Positions 9,247-19,816 are shown, counted from the first letter of the stretch. The stretch is DNA of 64,000 bases from Granulibacter bethesdensis CGDNIH1 (GCF_000014285.2 NC_008343.2:1080501-1144500); one strand, 5' to 3'. The notes: generated by a model from the sequence alone, not told the origin. A program made the numbers and translations.

Positions 9247-9570
9247 ATGGCATTGGACACCGGCGTCGTCCGGCGCATCGCCCGGCTGGCACGCATTCAT
9301 GTGGATGAGGCTGATCTGGGTGCGCTGCAAGGTGAATTGAACGCGATTCTTGGTTGGGTCGACCAACTGGAAGCGGTGGATGTCAGTGCGGTGGATGGAA
9401 TCGCGCCGATGACCGGCCCGGCGGATATACAGGCGGATGGCGAGACCAGCCTGGCCGTTGCGCCGATGAGGGATGATGTGGTGACGGAAGGCGATCTGTC
9501 GGACAAGGTTCTGGCCAATGCGCCGGACCGTGCCGGACCGTTTTTTGCCGTGCCGAAGGTGGTGGAATAA
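9247..9570 (+). CDS. gatC: Aspartyl/glutamyl-tRNA amidotransferase subunit C
   Basis: GatC is the small scaffold subunit of GatCAB, which amidates misacylated Glu-tRNA(Gln) and/or Asp-tRNA(Asn). The family N-terminus [20 protein letters not shown] and the middle block [17 protein letters not shown] are clear. The ATG at 9247 gives 107 residues, the normal size. The TAA stop overlaps the gatA start by one base, so the two are translationally coupled. Confidence 0.95.
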   Translation: MALDTGVVRRIARLARIHVDEADLGALQGELNAILGWVDQLEAVDVSAVDGIAPMTGPADIQADGETSLAVAPMRDDVVTEGDLSDKVLANAPDRAGPFFAVPKVVE

Positions 9571-11069
9571 TGAGCGCGCTGACCGATCTGACCATTGCGG
9601 AGGCCCGGGACGGGCTGCGCGCAAAGCGTTTTTCAGCGCGGGAGCTGACCGATGCGCATCTCGGCGCGATCGAGGCTCTCAATCCGCGTCTGAATGCCTA
9701 TATCACCGTGACGCCGGATCAGGCGCGCGCACAGGCCGCTGCTGCCGACCGCGTTCTTGCCTCCGGTGAGGCAGGGGCGCTGACAGGTATTCCGGTCGCC
9801 AGCAAGGATATGTTCTGCTCCGAGGGCATCCGCACCACGGCAGGCAGTCGCATTCTGGAAAATTTCGTGCCGCCTTACGAAAGCGCGGTGACGGAGCGGA
9901 TGCTGCGTGACGGGGCCGTGATCCTCGGCAAGGCCAATCTGGATGAATTCGCGATGGGGTCTGCCAACCTGACCTCTGCTTATGGTCCGGTGGAAAATCC
10001 GTGGAAACGCCACGACGATGATGCGGTGCTGGTGCCGGGTGGTTCTTCCGGCGGTTCCGCGGCGGCTGTGGCCGCGCATCTGGCGCTGGGGGCAACCGGG
10101 ACCGATACGGGTGGCTCAATCCGTCAGCCGGCCAGCTATTGCGGTATTGCCGGGATCAAGCCGACCTATGGGCGGTGCAGCCGCTGGGGGATTGTGGCCT
10201 ACGCATCCTCGCTGGATCAAGCCGGTCCGTTTGCGCGCACAGTGAGGGATAATGCGATCCTGCTGCGTTCCATGGCCGGACATGATCCGCGTGACAGCAC
10301 CAGCGCCATGCGTGAGGTGCCGGATTTCGAGGCCGCCTGTCAGCGTGGCGTCAAAGGACTGCGGATCGGCCTGCCGCGCGAATATGTCGCTGATGGCATG
10401 AGCGAGGAAATCCGCACGCTTTGGCAGAATGGTGCCGCCATGCTTCGTGCCGCCGGGGCCGAGGTGGTGGATGTCAGCCTGCCGCATACAAAGCATGCTC
10501 TGGCTTCCTACTACATCATCGCACCGGCGGAGGCGTCCTCGAACCTCGCGCGTTATGACGGTGTGCGGTTCGGCCATCGCTCCAGCGATAACAGGGATCT
10601 GAACGATCTCTATGAGCGCAGCCGGGCTGAAGGATTTGGTGCCGAAGTGAAGCGCCGCATCATGGTCGGCACATATGTGCTCTCGGCCGGCTATTACGAC
10701 GCTTATTATCTGAAAGCGCAGAAGGTGCGTGCTCTGATCGCCCGCGATTTCGCGGAGGCTTTCCGCTCGGTCGATGCGCTGCTGACCCCGACCGCCCCGA
10801 GCGCGGCTTTCGCGCAGGGCGAGACTATCGACGACCCGGTGGCGATGTATCTGAACGACGTCTTCACCGTGCCGATCAATCTGGCCGGTCTGCCCGCCAT
10901 GTCCATTCCTGCCGGGTTGAGCACAACCGGGTTGCCGCTCGGTTTGCAGATCATCGGGCGGGCTTTCGATGAGGAAACGGTCTTTGCCGTCTCGGCCGCG
11001 CTGGAACAGGCGGCTGCCTTCACTCATCGCCCCGCTTTGCGCGCCGATACTCTGAATGCTGGAGCCTGA
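9570..11069 (+). CDS. gatA: Aspartyl/glutamyl-tRNA amidotransferase subunit A
   Basis: GatA is the glutaminase subunit supplying ammonia to GatB. This amidase-signature protein of 499 residues shows the Ser-Ser-Lys triad: Lys in VASKDMF (near residue 77), the glycine/serine loop [18 protein letters not shown], and the nucleophile region [13 protein letters not shown]. The C-terminal block [13 protein letters not shown] is typical. It follows gatC with a one-base overlap, and gatB starts 6 bases after it. Confidence 0.97.
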   Translation: MSALTDLTIAEARDGLRAKRFSARELTDAHLGAIEALNPRLNAYITVTPDQARAQAAAADRVLASGEAGALTGIPVASKDMFCSEGIRTTAGSRILENFVPPYESAVTERMLRDGAVILGKANLDEFAMGSANLTSAYGPVENPWKRHDDDAVLVPGGSSGGSAAAVAAHLALGATGTDTGGSIRQPASYCGIAGIKPTYGRCSRWGIVAYASSLDQAGPFARTVRDNAILLRSMAGHDPRDSTSAMREVPDFEAACQRGVKGLRIGLPREYVADGMSEEIRTLWQNGAAMLRAAGAEVVDVSLPHTKHALASYYIIAPAEASSNLARYDGVRFGHRSSDNRDLNDLYERSRAEGFGAEVKRRIMVGTYVLSAGYYDAYYLKAQKVRALIARDFAEAFRSVDALLTPTAPSAAFAQGETIDDPVAMYLNDVFTVPINLAGLPAMSIPAGLSTTGLPLGLQIIGRAFDEETVFAVSAALEQAAAFTHRPALRADTLNAGA

Positions 11070-11075
11070 AACGAG

Positions 11076-12527
11076 ATGAGCTACACGATTGAGGGCGCAA
11101 CCGGCGCATGGGAACTGGTGATCGGGCTGGAGGTTCATGCCCAGGTCATCAGCCAGTCCAAGCTCTTCAGCGGCGCGGCAACGGCGTTCGGTGCGGAGCC
11201 GAACTCCCAGGTCAGTCTGGTGGATGCCGCTCTGCCCGGTATGCTGCCTGTGCTGAACAGGGAATGTGTCGCGCAGGCGGTCCGCACCGGGCTGGGCCTG
11301 AAGGCGCATATCAATCCGGTCAGCCGTTTCGACCGGAAGAACTATTTCTATGCCGATCTGCCACAGGGTTATCAGATCAGCCAGTTTGCACATCCGATTG
11401 TCGGCTCTGGCACGATCGAGATCGAATTGCAGGACGGCTCCACGCGCCAGATCGGGGTAACCCGGCTGCATCTGGAGCAGGATGCCGGTAAATCCCTGCA
11501 TGATCAGGATCCGACCCGCAGCTTCATCGACCTGAACCGCTCGGGCGTTGCGCTGATGGAGATCGTCAGCGAGCCGGATATGCGCAGCCCGGAGGAGGCT
11601 GGCGCCTATCTGCGTAAATTGCGGACGATCCTGCGTTACCTCGGCACCTGTGACGGCAATATGGAGGAAGGCTCCATGCGTGCCGACGTGAACGTGTCGG
11701 TGCGGCGTGCCGGAGAGCCATTCCGCACACGCTGCGAAATCAAGAACGTCAACTCGATCCGCTATGTGATGCAGGCGATCGAGGCTGAGGCGAAGCGCCA
11801 GATCGCGATTTGGGAAGAAGGGGAGGAGGTCGATCAGGAAACACGCCTGTTCGATCCGTCACGCGGCGAGACCCGGTCCATGCGCAGCAAGGAAGACGCG
11901 CATGATTACCGCTATTTCCCCGATCCCGATCTGCTGCCGTTGGTTCTGGATGAGGACTGGATCGAGGGGCTGAAAGCGTCCCTGCCGGAGCTTCCGGATG
12001 AAAAAAGCGCGCGCTTCGTCTCCGAATACGGGCTGACCCGGTATGATGCGGGCGTGCTGGTGGCGGAACAGGCCAGCGCCCATTTCTTCGAGACTGTGGC
12101 AAAGGGGCGTGATGCCCGTCTGGCGGCGAATTACATCACTGGCGATCTGTTCGCCGTGCTGAATCGCACCGGGCGCAGCATTACCGACAGCCCGATTTCA
12201 GCGGAGGCGCTGGGCGGTCTGCTCGATCTGCTGGCCGACAACACCATCAATGGCCGTATCGCCAAGGAAGTGTTCGAGGCCATGGCCGAAACCGGAGAGC
12301 ATCCGGCGGATATTGTCGAAGCCCGTGGGCTGCGTCAGGTGACTGATACCGGAGCGATCGATACGGCGGTGGCGCAGGTTCTGGAGGCCAATCCCGACAA
12401 GCTGGCGGAATATCGCTCCGGCAAGGACAAGCTGTTCGGCTTCTTCGTCGGTCAGGTGATGAAGGCCATGCAGGGCAAAGGCAATCCCGCTCTGGTCAAC
12501 GAGGCGTTGAAAAAGGCGCTCGGCTGA
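11076..12527 (+). CDS. gatB: Aspartyl/glutamyl-tRNA amidotransferase subunit B
   Basis: GatB binds the mischarged tRNA and performs the kinase/amidotransferase step. The family signature is intact: [20 protein letters not shown], then [17 protein letters not shown], then [14 protein letters not shown]-terminal YqeY-like helical domain ends the 483-residue protein ([22 protein letters not shown]). It is the last gene of gatCAB and is followed by a strong hairpin terminator shared with sodB. Confidence 0.97.
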   Translation: MSYTIEGATGAWELVIGLEVHAQVISQSKLFSGAATAFGAEPNSQVSLVDAALPGMLPVLNRECVAQAVRTGLGLKAHINPVSRFDRKNYFYADLPQGYQISQFAHPIVGSGTIEIELQDGSTRQIGVTRLHLEQDAGKSLHDQDPTRSFIDLNRSGVALMEIVSEPDMRSPEEAGAYLRKLRTILRYLGTCDGNMEEGSMRADVNVSVRRAGEPFRTRCEIKNVNSIRYVMQAIEAEAKRQIAIWEEGEEVDQETRLFDPSRGETRSMRSKEDAHDYRYFPDPDLLPLVLDEDWIEGLKASLPELPDEKSARFVSEYGLTRYDAGVLVAEQASAHFFETVAKGRDARLAANYITGDLFAVLNRTGRSITDSPISAEALGGLLDLLADNTINGRIAKEVFEAMAETGEHPADIVEARGLRQVTDTGAIDTAVAQVLEANPDKLAEYRSGKDKLFGFFVGQVMKAMQGKGNPALVNEALKKALG

Positions 12528-12552
12528 ACAGGGATATCAGAGTCCGGATACA

Positions 12553-12582
12553 AAAAGGGCCGGTCATGAGACCGGCCCTTTT
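12553..12582. terminator. Bidirectional intrinsic terminator between gatB and sodB
   Basis: A perfect 13-bp stem (AAAAGGGCCGGTC with its complement) encloses the 4-base loop ATGA. The A-run on the left arm and T-run on the right arm allow it to end transcription in both directions, fitting the convergent gatB and sodB genes. Confidence 0.85.
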
Positions 12583-12606
12583 CCGTCTGGCGATGCCTGA
12601 TCGCGC

Positions 12607-13209
12607 TCAGCCCAGCTGGGCTTCAGCGAATTCGTAATTGGCCAGCTTGTCCAGATAGTTCTGGACGTAGTCCGGGCGGCGGTTGCGGAAATCGACGTAG
12701 TAGCTGTGCTCCCACACATCCAGCGCCAGCAGAACCTTGCCTTCATCGGTCGCGACCGGGTTTACGCCGTTCGGGCTTTTGGTCACTTTCAGCTTGCCGT
12801 CGGAACCCAGCACCAGCCAGGCCCAGCCGGAGCCGAACTGGGTGGTGGCAGCGGTCTTGAACTGTTCCTTGAACGTGTCCACGCTGCCGAAATCCGCGAC
12901 GAGCTTCTGTTCGAGTCGGGTAGGAATCCGGCCGCCATTCGGGCTGAGATTCTGCCAGAATACGATATGGTTCCAATGCTGGCCGGCATTGTTGAACACC
13001 GGGGCGACATCGGCCTTGTTATAGGTGGCCTTGATGATCTCTTCGAGAGATTTGCCCTGCAGTTCCGGGTTTTTCTCGACGAAACCATTCAGAGCAGTCA
13101 CATACGCCTGATGATGCTTGCCATGGTGCAGTTCGAGTGTTTCCTGCGACATGCCGTTGGCCGCGAGGGCATTCAGCGAATAGGGCAGGGAGGGAAGTTC
13201 AAAAGCCAT
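12607..13209 (-). CDS. sodB: Superoxide dismutase, Fe/Mn family (probably Fe)
   Basis: This enzyme dismutates superoxide in the cytoplasm. The 200-residue protein carries all four metal ligands: His28 (HHGKHHQAY), the His in AGQHWNHIVFW, and Asp and His in ALDVWEHSYYVDFRNRRPDY. Residues around QNLSPNGG and TTQFGSGWAWL look like the iron type, but metal choice is an inference. The gene stands alone and converges on gatB. No obvious Fur-type operator was seen upstream. Confidence 0.95.
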   Translation of the reverse strand: MAFELPSLPYSLNALAANGMSQETLELHHGKHHQAYVTALNGFVEKNPELQGKSLEEIIKATYNKADVAPVFNNAGQHWNHIVFWQNLSPNGGRIPTRLEQKLVADFGSVDTFKEQFKTAATTQFGSGWAWLVLGSDGKLKVTKSPNGVNPVATDEGKVLLALDVWEHSYYVDFRNRRPDYVQNYLDKLANYEFAEAQLG

Positions 13210-13307
13210 GTCCAGAGTCTCCGTTTTGTGTCTCTGATGGTCGAGCCAGAGCTATTGTCGCCGCTTTCCGCCGTCAAGCACACAGGCGACAGAAAGACAG
13301 GTCTTTC

Positions 13308-14129
13308 ATGTCCCCGTCACTGAATGAACCTGTTCTCAGCCCTGCTGCCCACGTTGTCAGGCGGTATGATCCGGATCGTTTTTTCGCGTCCTTGTTTGCC
13401 GCCCCGGACAGGCGTGAAAGCCTCATGCTTCTATACGCTTTGAACCATGAACTGGTTCGGGCAAGGGAAGTGGCCAGCACGCCGATTGTTGCGCTGATCC
13501 GTCTGCAATGGTGGCGGGAGGTAGTCGAAGGCGTGGAAAAACGCCACGAACTGGCGACTCCGCTGGGGGCAGCGCTGAAAGCGGGACAACTGGATCGGGA
13601 AGGGCTGCTGGCTCTGATCGAGGCGCGTGAAGCCGATACGGAGGAGTCTTTCCCCGATTCCCTGACGCTATGGCATTATCTGGAGCAGACAGCCGGACAG
13701 GTCGCTGTGCTGGCCGGGCAGATCCTTGGGGCAGGCAAGCAGGAACAGGTGCGCCTGCGCCGTCTGGGAGCCGTATATGGGCTGGCCGGGGTTGTGCATG
13801 GGGTCTGTGCCCATGCCGCGCAGGGGCGCGTTCTGGTACCAGTGGCAGAGCTGCATGCAGCCGGGCTGGAGCCGGAGGCGCTGACCAGCGCGCCGCATGA
13901 GGCAGGCAATATTGCTGCCGGCCCTTTGCAGGCATTGGCAACCGAGGGGCAGCGGCGATTGCGGCTATGCCGTGGCCGGGTGGGACGAGGCTGGATGGCG
14001 GCGGCTTTGCCCGCAGTGCTGGCCCGCCGTGATCTGGCCCGGCCCATTTTCGGTAGCATTAACCCATCGCAGCGAGGCCTTGGAGACCGCCTGGCGGTGC
14101 TGATGGCTGCGCTAAGCGGCAGGATTTAA
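13308..14129 (+). CDS. Squalene/phytoene synthase-like protein, probably non-catalytic (NDUFAF6-like)
   Basis: The 273-residue protein has the trans-prenyltransferase head-to-head fold, with RYDPDRFFASLFA and LIRLQWWREVVEG as typical blocks. Both aspartate-rich metal-binding motifs are missing. The first should be an Asp-x-x-x-Asp after the helix YALNHELVRAREV, and the second should lie in AVYGLAGVVHGVCAHAAQGRVLVP; neither carries the aspartates. This resembles the NDUFAF6 branch linked to complex I assembly, rather than hopanoid or carotenoid synthases. I chose the ATG at 13308; the longer reading frame from 13137 runs into sodB promoter sequence. It converges on the next gene with a 4-base overlap. 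Confidence 0.65.
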   Translation: MSPSLNEPVLSPAAHVVRRYDPDRFFASLFAAPDRRESLMLLYALNHELVRAREVASTPIVALIRLQWWREVVEGVEKRHELATPLGAALKAGQLDREGLLALIEAREADTEESFPDSLTLWHYLEQTAGQVAVLAGQILGAGKQEQVRLRRLGAVYGLAGVVHGVCAHAAQGRVLVPVAELHAAGLEPEALTSAPHEAGNIAAGPLQALATEGQRRLRLCRGRVGRGWMAAALPAVLARRDLARPIFGSINPSQRGLGDRLAVLMAALSGRI

Positions 14130-14533
14130 ACCTTAGCGGCTTCCTCATCCAGTCGGGCAAAGACGGCGCGGGCTGTTGCCAGACCATTCATGGCGGCTGG
14201 AAAGCCTGCATAGACAGCGATCTGCATAATGATCTCGATGATTTCCTGCCGTGTCAGCCCGATATGCAGTCCAGCGGCAATATGGGCGTCCAGCTGGGGC
14301 AGCGCATTGCCCATGGCGGCAAGGGCCGAGATCGTTGCAATCTGGCGTGACCGCAGGTCGAGGGCAGGGCGGTCGTAAATATCGGCGAATGGAAATTCAT
14401 AGATCATACGCGCGAAGTCAGGCGCGAATGCACCAAGCCCGTCGACGATGTCCAGGCCGTGCTGCCCATGCAGGGTGTGCAGCATTTTTCGCCCGCGCTG
14501 GTAACGCTGTTCTTTGTCGTCCTGATGAGTCAT
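14126..14533 (-). CDS. Carboxymuconolactone decarboxylase family protein
   Basis: The 135-residue protein resembles PcaC-type 4-carboxymuconolactone decarboxylases. The family core is LDLRSRQIATISALAAMGN, then AHIAAGLHIGLTRQEIIEII, then QIAVYAGFPAAMNGLATAR. It contains no cysteine, so it is not an AhpD-type Cys-x-x-Cys peroxidase. The ATG at 14533 has AGGA at good spacing; an ATG two codons earlier (14539) is also possible. No protocatechuate pathway genes lie nearby, so the substrate is unknown. Confidence 0.75.
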   Translation of the reverse strand: MTHQDDKEQRYQRGRKMLHTLHGQHGLDIVDGLGAFAPDFARMIYEFPFADIYDRPALDLRSRQIATISALAAMGNALPQLDAHIAAGLHIGLTRQEIIEIIMQIAVYAGFPAAMNGLATARAVFARLDEEAAKV

Positions 14534-14586
14534 GGCCATCAATTCCTGTGCATCTGAAATCTGGTGCAGCATGAAGCTGTATAACG

Positions 14587-14614
14587 AAAAAAGGGAGCCT
14601 TCCGGCTCCCTTTT
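14587..14614 (-). terminator. Intrinsic terminator after glnA
   Basis: An 11-bp perfect stem (AAAAGGGAGCC with its complement) has a 4-base loop. Read on the minus strand it is followed by a run of T, and it lies 27 bases after the glnA stop. Confidence 0.8.
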
Positions 14615-14640
14615 CCCATTCGCTCCAATCGCGCGGGCGA

Positions 14641-16071
14641 TCAGGCGGAGTAGTACATCTCGAACTCGACCGGGTGCGGCGTGTGTTCGAAGCGGTACAC
14701 TTCCTTCCACTTCAGTTCGATATAGCTCTCGATCTGATCCTTGGAGAATACGTCGCCCTGCAGCAGGAATTCGTGATCGGCTTCCAGAGCCTGCAGCGCT
14801 TCACGCAGCGAGCCGCAGACGGTGGGGATGTCTTTCAGTTCTTCCGGCGGCAGATCGTACAGATCCTTGTCCATCGGGTCGCCCGGATGGATCTTGTTCT
14901 TGATGCCGTCCATGCCCGCCATCAGCAGCGCGGAGTAGGCGAGGTAGGGGTTGGCGACCGGATCGGGGAACCGGACTTCGACGCGCTTCGCCTTCGGGCT
15001 GGTGGTGTACGGAATACGGCAGGAGGCCGAGCGGTTGCGGGACGAATAGGCCAGCAGCACCGGAGCCTCGAAGCCCGGGATCAGGCGCTTGTAGCTGTTC
15101 GTCGACGGGTTGGTGAAGGCATTGCACGCCTTGGCATGCTTGATGATGCCGCCGATGAAGTACAGACACAGCTCGGACAGGTCGGCATAGCCATTGCCGG
15201 CGAAGAGCGGCTTGCCCGCTTTCCACAGCGACAGGTGGGTGTGCATGCCGGAGCCGTTATCGCCATAGACCGGCTTCGGCATGAAGGTCGCGGTCTTGCC
15301 GTAGCTGTGGGCAGTGTTGTGCACGCAGTATTTGTAGATCTGCATGTCGTCGGCCATGCGGGTCAGCGTGTTGAACTTGGTGCCAAGCTCATGCTGGGAC
15401 TGCGCCACTTCGTGGTGGTGCTTTTCTATGACCAGACCCATCTCGCCCATGGCGGACAGCATCTCGGCGCGCAGGTCGCTGTCGCCATCGACCGGCGGAA
15501 CCGGGAAATAGCCGCCCTTGACACCCGGACGGTGGCCCATATTCCCTTCCGGATAGTCTTTCATGCTGGAGCCGGGGCCTTCGACGCTGTCGAGCTGGAA
15601 GGTGCCGAAATTGCCGCCCGTGCCGAAGCGCACGCTGTCGAAAATGAAGAATTCGGCTTCCGCACCGATGGAGACCGTGTCGGCCACGCCGGAAGTGCGA
15701 ACATACTGCTCGGCCAGCTTGGCGGTGGCGCGTGGATCACGAGCGTAGAACTGACCGGTGCTCGGCTCGATGATGTCGCAGAACAGGATCAGGGACGGCT
15801 TGGCGGCGAACGGGTCCATGACGGCCGTTTCCGGATCCGGCATCAGCACCATGTCGCTTTCATTGATGGCTTTCCAGCCGGCAATGGAAGAACCGTCGAA
15901 CATGAAACCGTCGCGGAACGAATCTTCGTCCACGGTGGAGATATGCTGAGCGGTGTGCTGCCATTTGCCGCGGGGATCGGTGAAGCGCAGGTCGACATAT
16001 TCGACCGCGTTTTCCCTGATCATGTCCATCACGCGAGAGACGCTGTCCGGCGTCGAGTCTTTTTCCGACAT
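14641..16071 (-). CDS. glnA: Glutamine synthetase, type I
   Basis: GlnA makes glutamine from glutamate, ammonia and ATP. The 476-residue protein has the beta-Grasp start ([17 protein letters not shown]), the signature [17 protein letters not shown], the ATP-binding block [20 protein letters not shown] and the glutamate flap [20 protein letters not shown]. The adenylylation Tyr lies in [15 protein letters not shown], so control by GlnE-type adenylylation is expected. It lies 181 bases downstream of glnB on the same strand, the usual glnB-glnA order, and ends at a strong terminator. Confidence 0.97.
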   Translation of the reverse strand: MSEKDSTPDSVSRVMDMIRENAVEYVDLRFTDPRGKWQHTAQHISTVDEDSFRDGFMFDGSSIAGWKAINESDMVLMPDPETAVMDPFAAKPSLILFCDIIEPSTGQFYARDPRATAKLAEQYVRTSGVADTVSIGAEAEFFIFDSVRFGTGGNFGTFQLDSVEGPGSSMKDYPEGNMGHRPGVKGGYFPVPPVDGDSDLRAEMLSAMGEMGLVIEKHHHEVAQSQHELGTKFNTLTRMADDMQIYKYCVHNTAHSYGKTATFMPKPVYGDNGSGMHTHLSLWKAGKPLFAGNGYADLSELCLYFIGGIIKHAKACNAFTNPSTNSYKRLIPGFEAPVLLAYSSRNRSASCRIPYTTSPKAKRVEVRFPDPVANPYLAYSALLMAGMDGIKNKIHPGDPMDKDLYDLPPEELKDIPTVCGSLREALQALEADHEFLLQGDVFSKDQIESYIELKWKEVYRFEHTPHPVEFEMYYSA

Positions 16072-16252
16072 ACTCGCCCTGTTCCTCTGTTAGATTAGGC
16101 TTCTGATTGACATGCCCCGGCCATAGGGCCGACCGCATGCTTGAGACAGCCATAACCGGGTTTTGCGGGTTTGACGCGGGCAAACACGTCACCAACCTCC
16201 GTAAAACGCCAGGCTATGGTGAAAAATTAACCGGCAGGCAAGGCGTGCGGGA

Positions 16253-16919
<667 letters not shown>

Positions 16920-18080
16920 GTGAAGCCATTGAATGCCTTGATGTCCTCCCTTGAAACCACCGTATTCACGGTTATGTCGGCATTGGCGGCCAGACATGAT
17001 GCGGTGAATCTCGGGCAGGGCTTTCCGGATACGGAGGGACCGGATTTCATTGTGCGTGCCGCGTCAGAGGCTCTGCTGGACGGACGCAACCAGTATGCGC
17101 CCATGCCTGGAGTGCCTGAATTGAGGCAGGCGGTGGCGTCGTCGGAAGCCCGGCATTACGGCATCACGGTAGACCCCGATTCGGAGGTGCTGGTGACGGC
17201 AGGCGCCAGTGAGGCTCTGGCTGCCAGCCTGATGGCGCTGCTTGATCAGGGAGATGAAATCATCCTGTTCGAGCCGCTGTTCGATACTTACCTGCCGATC
17301 ATTCGCATGATCGGCGCGGTTCCCCGTATCGTCAGGCTGGAGGCCCCCGACTGGTCACTGCCGGAGCAGGCCTTGCGGGAGGCATTCGGTCCTAAAACCA
17401 AGGCGATCCTGCTGAACACGCCGATGAATCCATGCGGCAAGGTATTCGGTCCCGATGAGTTGGCACTGACTGCGGAACTGGTTCAGGCTCATGATGCCTA
17501 TGCGATCTGTGACGAGGTGTATGAGCATCTGGTGTATGCTCCATCGCGTCATATTCCTTTGCGCACCTTGCCTGGCATGTCTGATCGCTGCCTTCGCATC
17601 GGCAGTGCCGGCAAGACCTTCAGCCTGACCGGTTGGAGGGTCGGTTATGTGACCGGGCCGAAATCGCTGGTGTCGGTCGTGATGCGGGTGCACCAGAATC
17701 TGGTATTCGCGATTGCCCCCAATCTTCAACGTGCCGTGGCCGTGGGGCTGAATGCGCCTGACAGCTATTTTTCCGAACTGTCAGACAGTCTGCGACAGAA
17801 GCGGGACCGGCTGCATGATGGTCTGACCGAAATCGGATTTGACGTCATGCCCATACAGGGCAGCTATTTTCTGATCGCCGATTATCGTCGGCTGGGATTT
17901 GAGGCCGATGACATGGCGTTCTGCCGTTTGCTTGTAGAAAAGGCGGGGGTTGCGGCGATCCCTGTTGCAGCTTTCTATGACCGGGATGCACCTCAGGGAT
18001 TTGTGCGTTTCGCTTTTTGCAAGCGGAATGAGGTGCTGGATGAGGGAGTTGCCCGAATGCGCGCCTTTTTCAGTCGGTGA
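16920..18080 (+). CDS. Class I/II pyridoxal phosphate aminotransferase
   Basis: The 386-residue protein belongs to the fold-type I aminotransferases near the YbdL/kynurenine aminotransferase branch: MSALAARHDAVNLGQGFPDT at the start, the cofactor-binding Asp in AICDEVYEHLVY and the PLP Lys in SAGKTFSLTGWRVGY. The substrate cannot be fixed from sequence; methionine, aromatic or succinyl-diaminopimelate activities occur among relatives. GTG 16920 is chosen for its ribosome-binding site; an ATG at 16941 or an earlier start at 16857 is possible. It stands between divergent glnB and the tRNA-His gene. Confidence 0.85.
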   Translation: MKPLNALMSSLETTVFTVMSALAARHDAVNLGQGFPDTEGPDFIVRAASEALLDGRNQYAPMPGVPELRQAVASSEARHYGITVDPDSEVLVTAGASEALAASLMALLDQGDEIILFEPLFDTYLPIIRMIGAVPRIVRLEAPDWSLPEQALREAFGPKTKAILLNTPMNPCGKVFGPDELALTAELVQAHDAYAICDEVYEHLVYAPSRHIPLRTLPGMSDRCLRIGSAGKTFSLTGWRVGYVTGPKSLVSVVMRVHQNLVFAIAPNLQRAVAVGLNAPDSYFSELSDSLRQKRDRLHDGLTEIGFDVMPIQGSYFLIADYRRLGFEADDMAFCRLLVEKAGVAAIPVAAFYDRDAPQGFVRFAFCKRNEVLDEGVARMRAFFSR

Positions 18081-18127
18081 AGGCAGGTGTTCGGGACATA
18101 AATCGATCCTCTTCTGCTCAGGGGGCG

Positions 18128-18155
18128 TTGACGCGGGCGACGTGATCGGTCAAAT
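18128..18155 (+). promoter_or_regulatory. Candidate sigma-70 promoter for tRNA-His
   Basis: A TTGACG -35 box (18128-18133) is followed after 16 bases by TCAAAT (18150-18155). The predicted start is about 45 bases before the tRNA. The -10 box is only a partial match. Confidence 0.35.
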
Positions 18156-18209
18156 ACGCCCCGCCCCATCCGGTTGCGGTTGTAAACCGGGGGGTCAGCA
18201 CTGGGTCAT

Positions 18210-18286
18210 GGCGGGTGTAGCTCAGATGGTAGAGCGCCAGGTTGTGGTCTTGGATGTCGCGGGTTCGAGTCCCGTCGCTCGCCCCA
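18210..18286 (+). tRNA. tRNA-His (anticodon GTG)
   Basis: The cloverleaf folds by eye. The acceptor stem GCGGGTG (18211-18217) pairs with CGCTCGC with two G-T pairs, and the anticodon stem CCAGG/CTTGG encloses loop TTGTGGT with anticodon GTG at 18244-18246. The T loop is TTCGAGT between GCGGG and CCCGT. G-1 (18210) faces C73, the histidine identity pair, and the 3' CCA is encoded. Confidence 0.96.
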
Positions 18287-18358
18287 GTGCCCTTTCATGC
18301 TGCATCAGCAGCATAGTCCCGGCAATATCATCATTGATGGATGCGTGAGGCCTTACCG

Positions 18359-19222
18359 ATGCGTATCGCTGTGCTGGGTACCGGAATCATGGGGCGGTGG
18401 ATGGCCTGCCGTCTTGCCGATGCCGGGCATGAAGTCACAGTCTGGAATCGCAATCCTGTCCGAGCGGCTGAACTCGGTCTGCCGGTGGCCACATCAGCCC
18501 CTGATGCGGCACATGGGGCCGATGTCGCGTTGCTGATGGTGTCCGACGGTCCGGCCTGCGATGCGGTGCTGGAGACCGGGTTTGTCGATACTATGGCACA
18601 GAATGGCACCGTGCTGGTGATGAGTTCCATCGAGCCATGGCGTGCCCGTGCCCAAGCAAAGAAAGTATCGCCCCGGTTTTACGTCGATGCACCTGTTTCC
18701 GGCGGAGAGGGCGGTGCGCGGAATGGCACCCTCGCCATCATGGCGGGGGGAGAGGAGGCGGTGCTGAACCGTCTGGCTCCGGTTTTTGCCGCGCTGGGCC
18801 GCATGACCAGAATCGGTGATATCGGGGCCGGTCAGCTTGCGAAACTGGCCAACCAGTTGATCGTCGGTGTGACGATCGGGGCGGTGTCGGAGGCTTTCGT
18901 GCTGGCCGAAGCCGGTGGCGCTTCCCCTGCGCGGTTCAGGGATGCCGTGGCGGGCGGTTTTGCCGATAGCCGCATCCTGCGTGAACACGGGCAACGCATG
19001 CTGGATGAGAATTTTGTTCCGGGTGGAAAATCCGCGATCCAGCTCAAGGATCTGCGCATGATTCTGCAAGAGGCGAAAATGCTCGGGCTTTCACTGCCGA
19101 TGACGGAAGCGGCGGCCGCTCTCTACCGTGCTCTCTGCGAAGCGGGGGACGGCGATCTGGATCATGCGGGACTCATCCGGCAGATACGGCGCGACAGTGC
19201 ATTGCCGGGAACCGTTCAGTAG
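18359..19222 (+). CDS. NAD(P)-dependent 3-hydroxyisobutyrate/tartronate-semialdehyde reductase-type dehydrogenase
   Basis: The protein is a beta-hydroxyacid dehydrogenase of 287 residues. The Rossmann motif MRIAVLGTGIMGRWMA, the substrate block DAPVSGGEGGARNGTLAIMAGG and the catalytic Lys in GQLAKLANQLIVG are all present. Family members reduce tartronate semialdehyde, 3-hydroxyisobutyrate, succinic semialdehyde or glyoxylate; sequence alone does not decide. ATG 18359 starts the Rossmann strand directly; an ATG at 18341 would add six residues. A hydroxypyruvate isomerase gene ten kilobases away makes a glyoxylate/glycerate role conceivable. Confidence 0.82.
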   Translation: MRIAVLGTGIMGRWMACRLADAGHEVTVWNRNPVRAAELGLPVATSAPDAAHGADVALLMVSDGPACDAVLETGFVDTMAQNGTVLVMSSIEPWRARAQAKKVSPRFYVDAPVSGGEGGARNGTLAIMAGGEEAVLNRLAPVFAALGRMTRIGDIGAGQLAKLANQLIVGVTIGAVSEAFVLAEAGGASPARFRDAVAGGFADSRILREHGQRMLDENFVPGGKSAIQLKDLRMILQEAKMLGLSLPMTEAAAALYRALCEAGDGDLDHAGLIRQIRRDSALPGTVQ

Positions 19223-19707
19223 CGACGCCACGCGGCAGGTACATGCTGTTCCGCCTGTGCGTCCGGTTGGGATGCATCCAGATCATTCAGACATTGCCGC
19301 ATGATCGGTGCGCAATACGCATCCGGTGCCCCACGGGCATCTTTCTCGCCGCTATAGTGAATTTGCGTGACCCGGTCATGATCCAGCCGAAAGGTCGCAT
19401 GACAGTATCCACCGCCAGAGACGCTTAATCCACCCCCGATAATCGGGAGCGTGATATTGATGCCGCCATTGCCGGTAGAGTTGGCATAATATGTCAAAAT
19501 CGTGGTGTCGCCTGCGGTGTTTTTTTGATCCGGTGCGCCGAGACAGGTTTGCAGATCAACCGCCGAAAGACCGACAAATCGCGTTCTCGCCCGTTGCGCG
19601 GTGTGAGAATCAGACAGGGAACACCCCCCTGACAATAATAAAAGACCCAGACAGAAAGCCGGATGAAGAACGCGCAGCAGCGATGATGACAGCATTGATA
19701 AGATCAA
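19216..19707 (-). CDS. Small putative lipoprotein, function unknown
   Basis: The 163-residue protein has a signal peptide ending in a lipobox-like LLLLSGGCSLSD (Cys near residue 29), so it is probably a membrane-anchored lipoprotein. The mature part contains a short fold with LGAPDQKNTAGDTTILTYY, a glycine-rich segment and several cysteines, reminiscent of small outer-membrane assembly lipoproteins such as SmpA/BamE-like folds, but I cannot assign it to one. It overlaps the convergent dehydrogenase gene by 7 bases. Confidence 0.6.
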   Translation of the reverse strand: MILSMLSSSLLRVLHPAFCLGLLLLSGGCSLSDSHTAQRARTRFVGLSAVDLQTCLGAPDQKNTAGDTTILTYYANSTGNGGINITLPIIGGGLSVSGGGYCHATFRLDHDRVTQIHYSGEKDARGAPDAYCAPIMRQCLNDLDASQPDAQAEQHVPAAWRRY

Positions 19708-19816
19708 AATTTCTATCAGCCCGTTGGTAACAGACGGCTATGGTCGAAGCCGCCTGTTACCAGACGCATCAGTCCACGGAGCGTTGCGTATCGTTCCGCA
19801 TCCGTTGCAGTGCCGC

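Noticed and set aside
10116-11501. 461-codon open frame antisense to gatA and gatB
   Set aside because: Spans two unrelated conserved genes and shows no family similarity.
14674-16098. 474-codon open frame antisense to glnA
   Set aside because: It mirrors a highly expressed GC-rich gene in the opposite frame, has no domain, signal or ribosome-binding site, and glnA itself is certain.
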